This document shows positions 63,451 through 64,000 of a stretch of 64,000 bases of DNA, in pieces (position 1 is the first letter of the stretch; each line of letters begins with the position of its first letter). This DNA comes from Chitinophaga sp. CF118 (GTDB lineage: Bacteria; Bacteroidota; Bacteroidia; Chitinophagales; Chitinophagaceae). Position numbers and translations under genes: made by a program. Below the pieces are notes generated by a model that was not told the DNA's origin, ran no database searches, and saw nothing but the letters and a program-made list of their open reading frames with translations. The stretch covers positions 1 to 64,000 of the forward strand of contig NZ_FOMK01000006.1 of NCBI RefSeq assembly GCF_900112615.1, read 5' to 3'.

Positions 63451-64000
63451 TTGTCAAGTGAACAGTCTTTATGGGATGGATTAAAAAAGGGCGATGTACA
63501 AAGCCTGGAAGCATTATATACACAGTATAATGAATTGCTTTATGGCTATGGGAAAAAGTTTACGACCGATACACACCTCGTACAGGACGCCATCCAGGAA
63601 ACATTCATCTCACTCTGGAAGTATCGTAACACCATCAATGCCGGAGGCACTTTTAATTATTATCTGCTCAAATCGTTCCGTAACCAGTTACTGAGGCTGA
63701 TCAAAGAACGGGCAAATACCACTTATACAGATGAGAATAATGAATTCTCCTTCGAAGTAGGTTTTGATAACCACATCATAGCCGGTGAGGAGTATGCATT
63801 GTTATCCAGGCAGGTGAAGAATGCCCTGGAACAGTTAACAGCCAGACAGCGGGAAATTATCTATTTCCGTTTTTTCGAAGGACTATCATTTGAAGAAATT
63901 GCCGGTATTATGGATATGCAGGTAAGAGCTACCTATAAATTAACAGCCCGGGCATTGGCCGCTTTAAAAGAAATTATGGATGGAAGCCTGTTATTACTGT
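63451..64000 (+). CDS. ECF RNA polymerase sigma factor (cut by window end)
   Basis: The frame from a TTG at 63451 reads 'SLEALYTQYNELLYGYGKKF', 'VQDAIQETFISLWKYRNTIN', 'LEQLTARQREIIYFRFFEGL' and 'SFEEIAGIMDMQVRATYKLT', the region 2 and region 4 signatures of an ECF sigma factor. No ATG is in frame upstream, so TTG is the best start. The last residues lie beyond the window. In this organism type such genes are commonly followed by fecR and susC. Confidence 0.88.
   Translation, partial: MSSEQSLWDGLKKGDVQSLEALYTQYNELLYGYGKKFTTDTHLVQDAIQETFISLWKYRNTINAGGTFNYYLLKSFRNQLLRLIKERANTTYTDENNEFSFEVGFDNHIIAGEEYALLSRQVKNALEQLTARQREIIYFRFFEGLSFEEIAGIMDMQVRATYKLTARALAALKEIMDGSLLLL

Overview
The window looks like a chromosome segment of a Bacteroidota bacterium, most likely a Chitinophaga-type member of the Chitinophagaceae. 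The evidence is a SusC/SusD pair behind an ECF sigma/FecR couple, several secreted proteins with type IX secretion (T9SS) C-terminal domains of both type A (YPNP) and gliding-type B (FSPNGDG), chitinases, a tRNA gene without an encoded CCA end, and TAnnTTTG-type promoter elements. The species call is inference from gene content.

Left third (1 to about 22.1 kb) is an accessory, defence-rich genomic island, visibly AT-rich and full of broken genes. In order it holds: a HipA-like kinase fragment; a complete type II CBASS operon (CD-NTase, E1/E2 fusion Cap2, JAB peptidase Cap3, and an uncommon membrane effector); a chimeric ORF made of a restriction-type N-terminal domain joined to the tail of an IS4-type transposase; a 1148-residue LRR-Roc-COR-TIR protein with an IF2-N-like head; remnants of a group II intron; a small conserved protein and a secreted trypsin-like protease; a membrane-anchored protein and a P-loop kinase; a deleted SDR gene; and a three-gene operon of a DACNV (diadenylate-cyclase-like) protein, a TPM-domain membrane protein and a small partner. 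The island ends with an IS21 remnant, an excisionase-like protein, a tyrosine integrase, a transposase tail and tRNA-Leu(CAG). A short same-direction repeat (core GAACCAAATGGTATTGATA) recurs five times, once at nearly every module boundary, and two copies also carry a stretch resembling the 3' end of the tRNA-Leu gene. I read this as serial insertion of defence modules.

Middle (22 to 43 kb) is ordinary core and carbohydrate-related genome: TreY, a GNAT acetyltransferase, a YdeI/DUF1905 protein, a Kir-type potassium channel, CvfB, then sigma factor/FecR/SusC/SusD/TlpA-like genes, followed by three T9SS-exported hydrolases: a GH5+GH18 fusion, a GH18 chitinase and a zinc metallopeptidase with crystallin and CBM6 modules. 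The last three share C-terminal sorting domains and the first two share a beta-trefoil module, which suggests a secreted set aimed at fungal or other chitin/glucan-containing biomass.

Right part (43 to 64 kb) holds a tandem palindromic repeat, an RND efflux operon (TolC, RND pump, membrane fusion protein), a zinc alcohol dehydrogenase, three related gliding-type surface proteins in a row, a papain-like protease with a lectin propeller next to a chagasin-type inhibitor, a coupled pair of P-loop ATPases with two palindromic operators upstream, and the start of an ECF sigma factor cut by the window edge.
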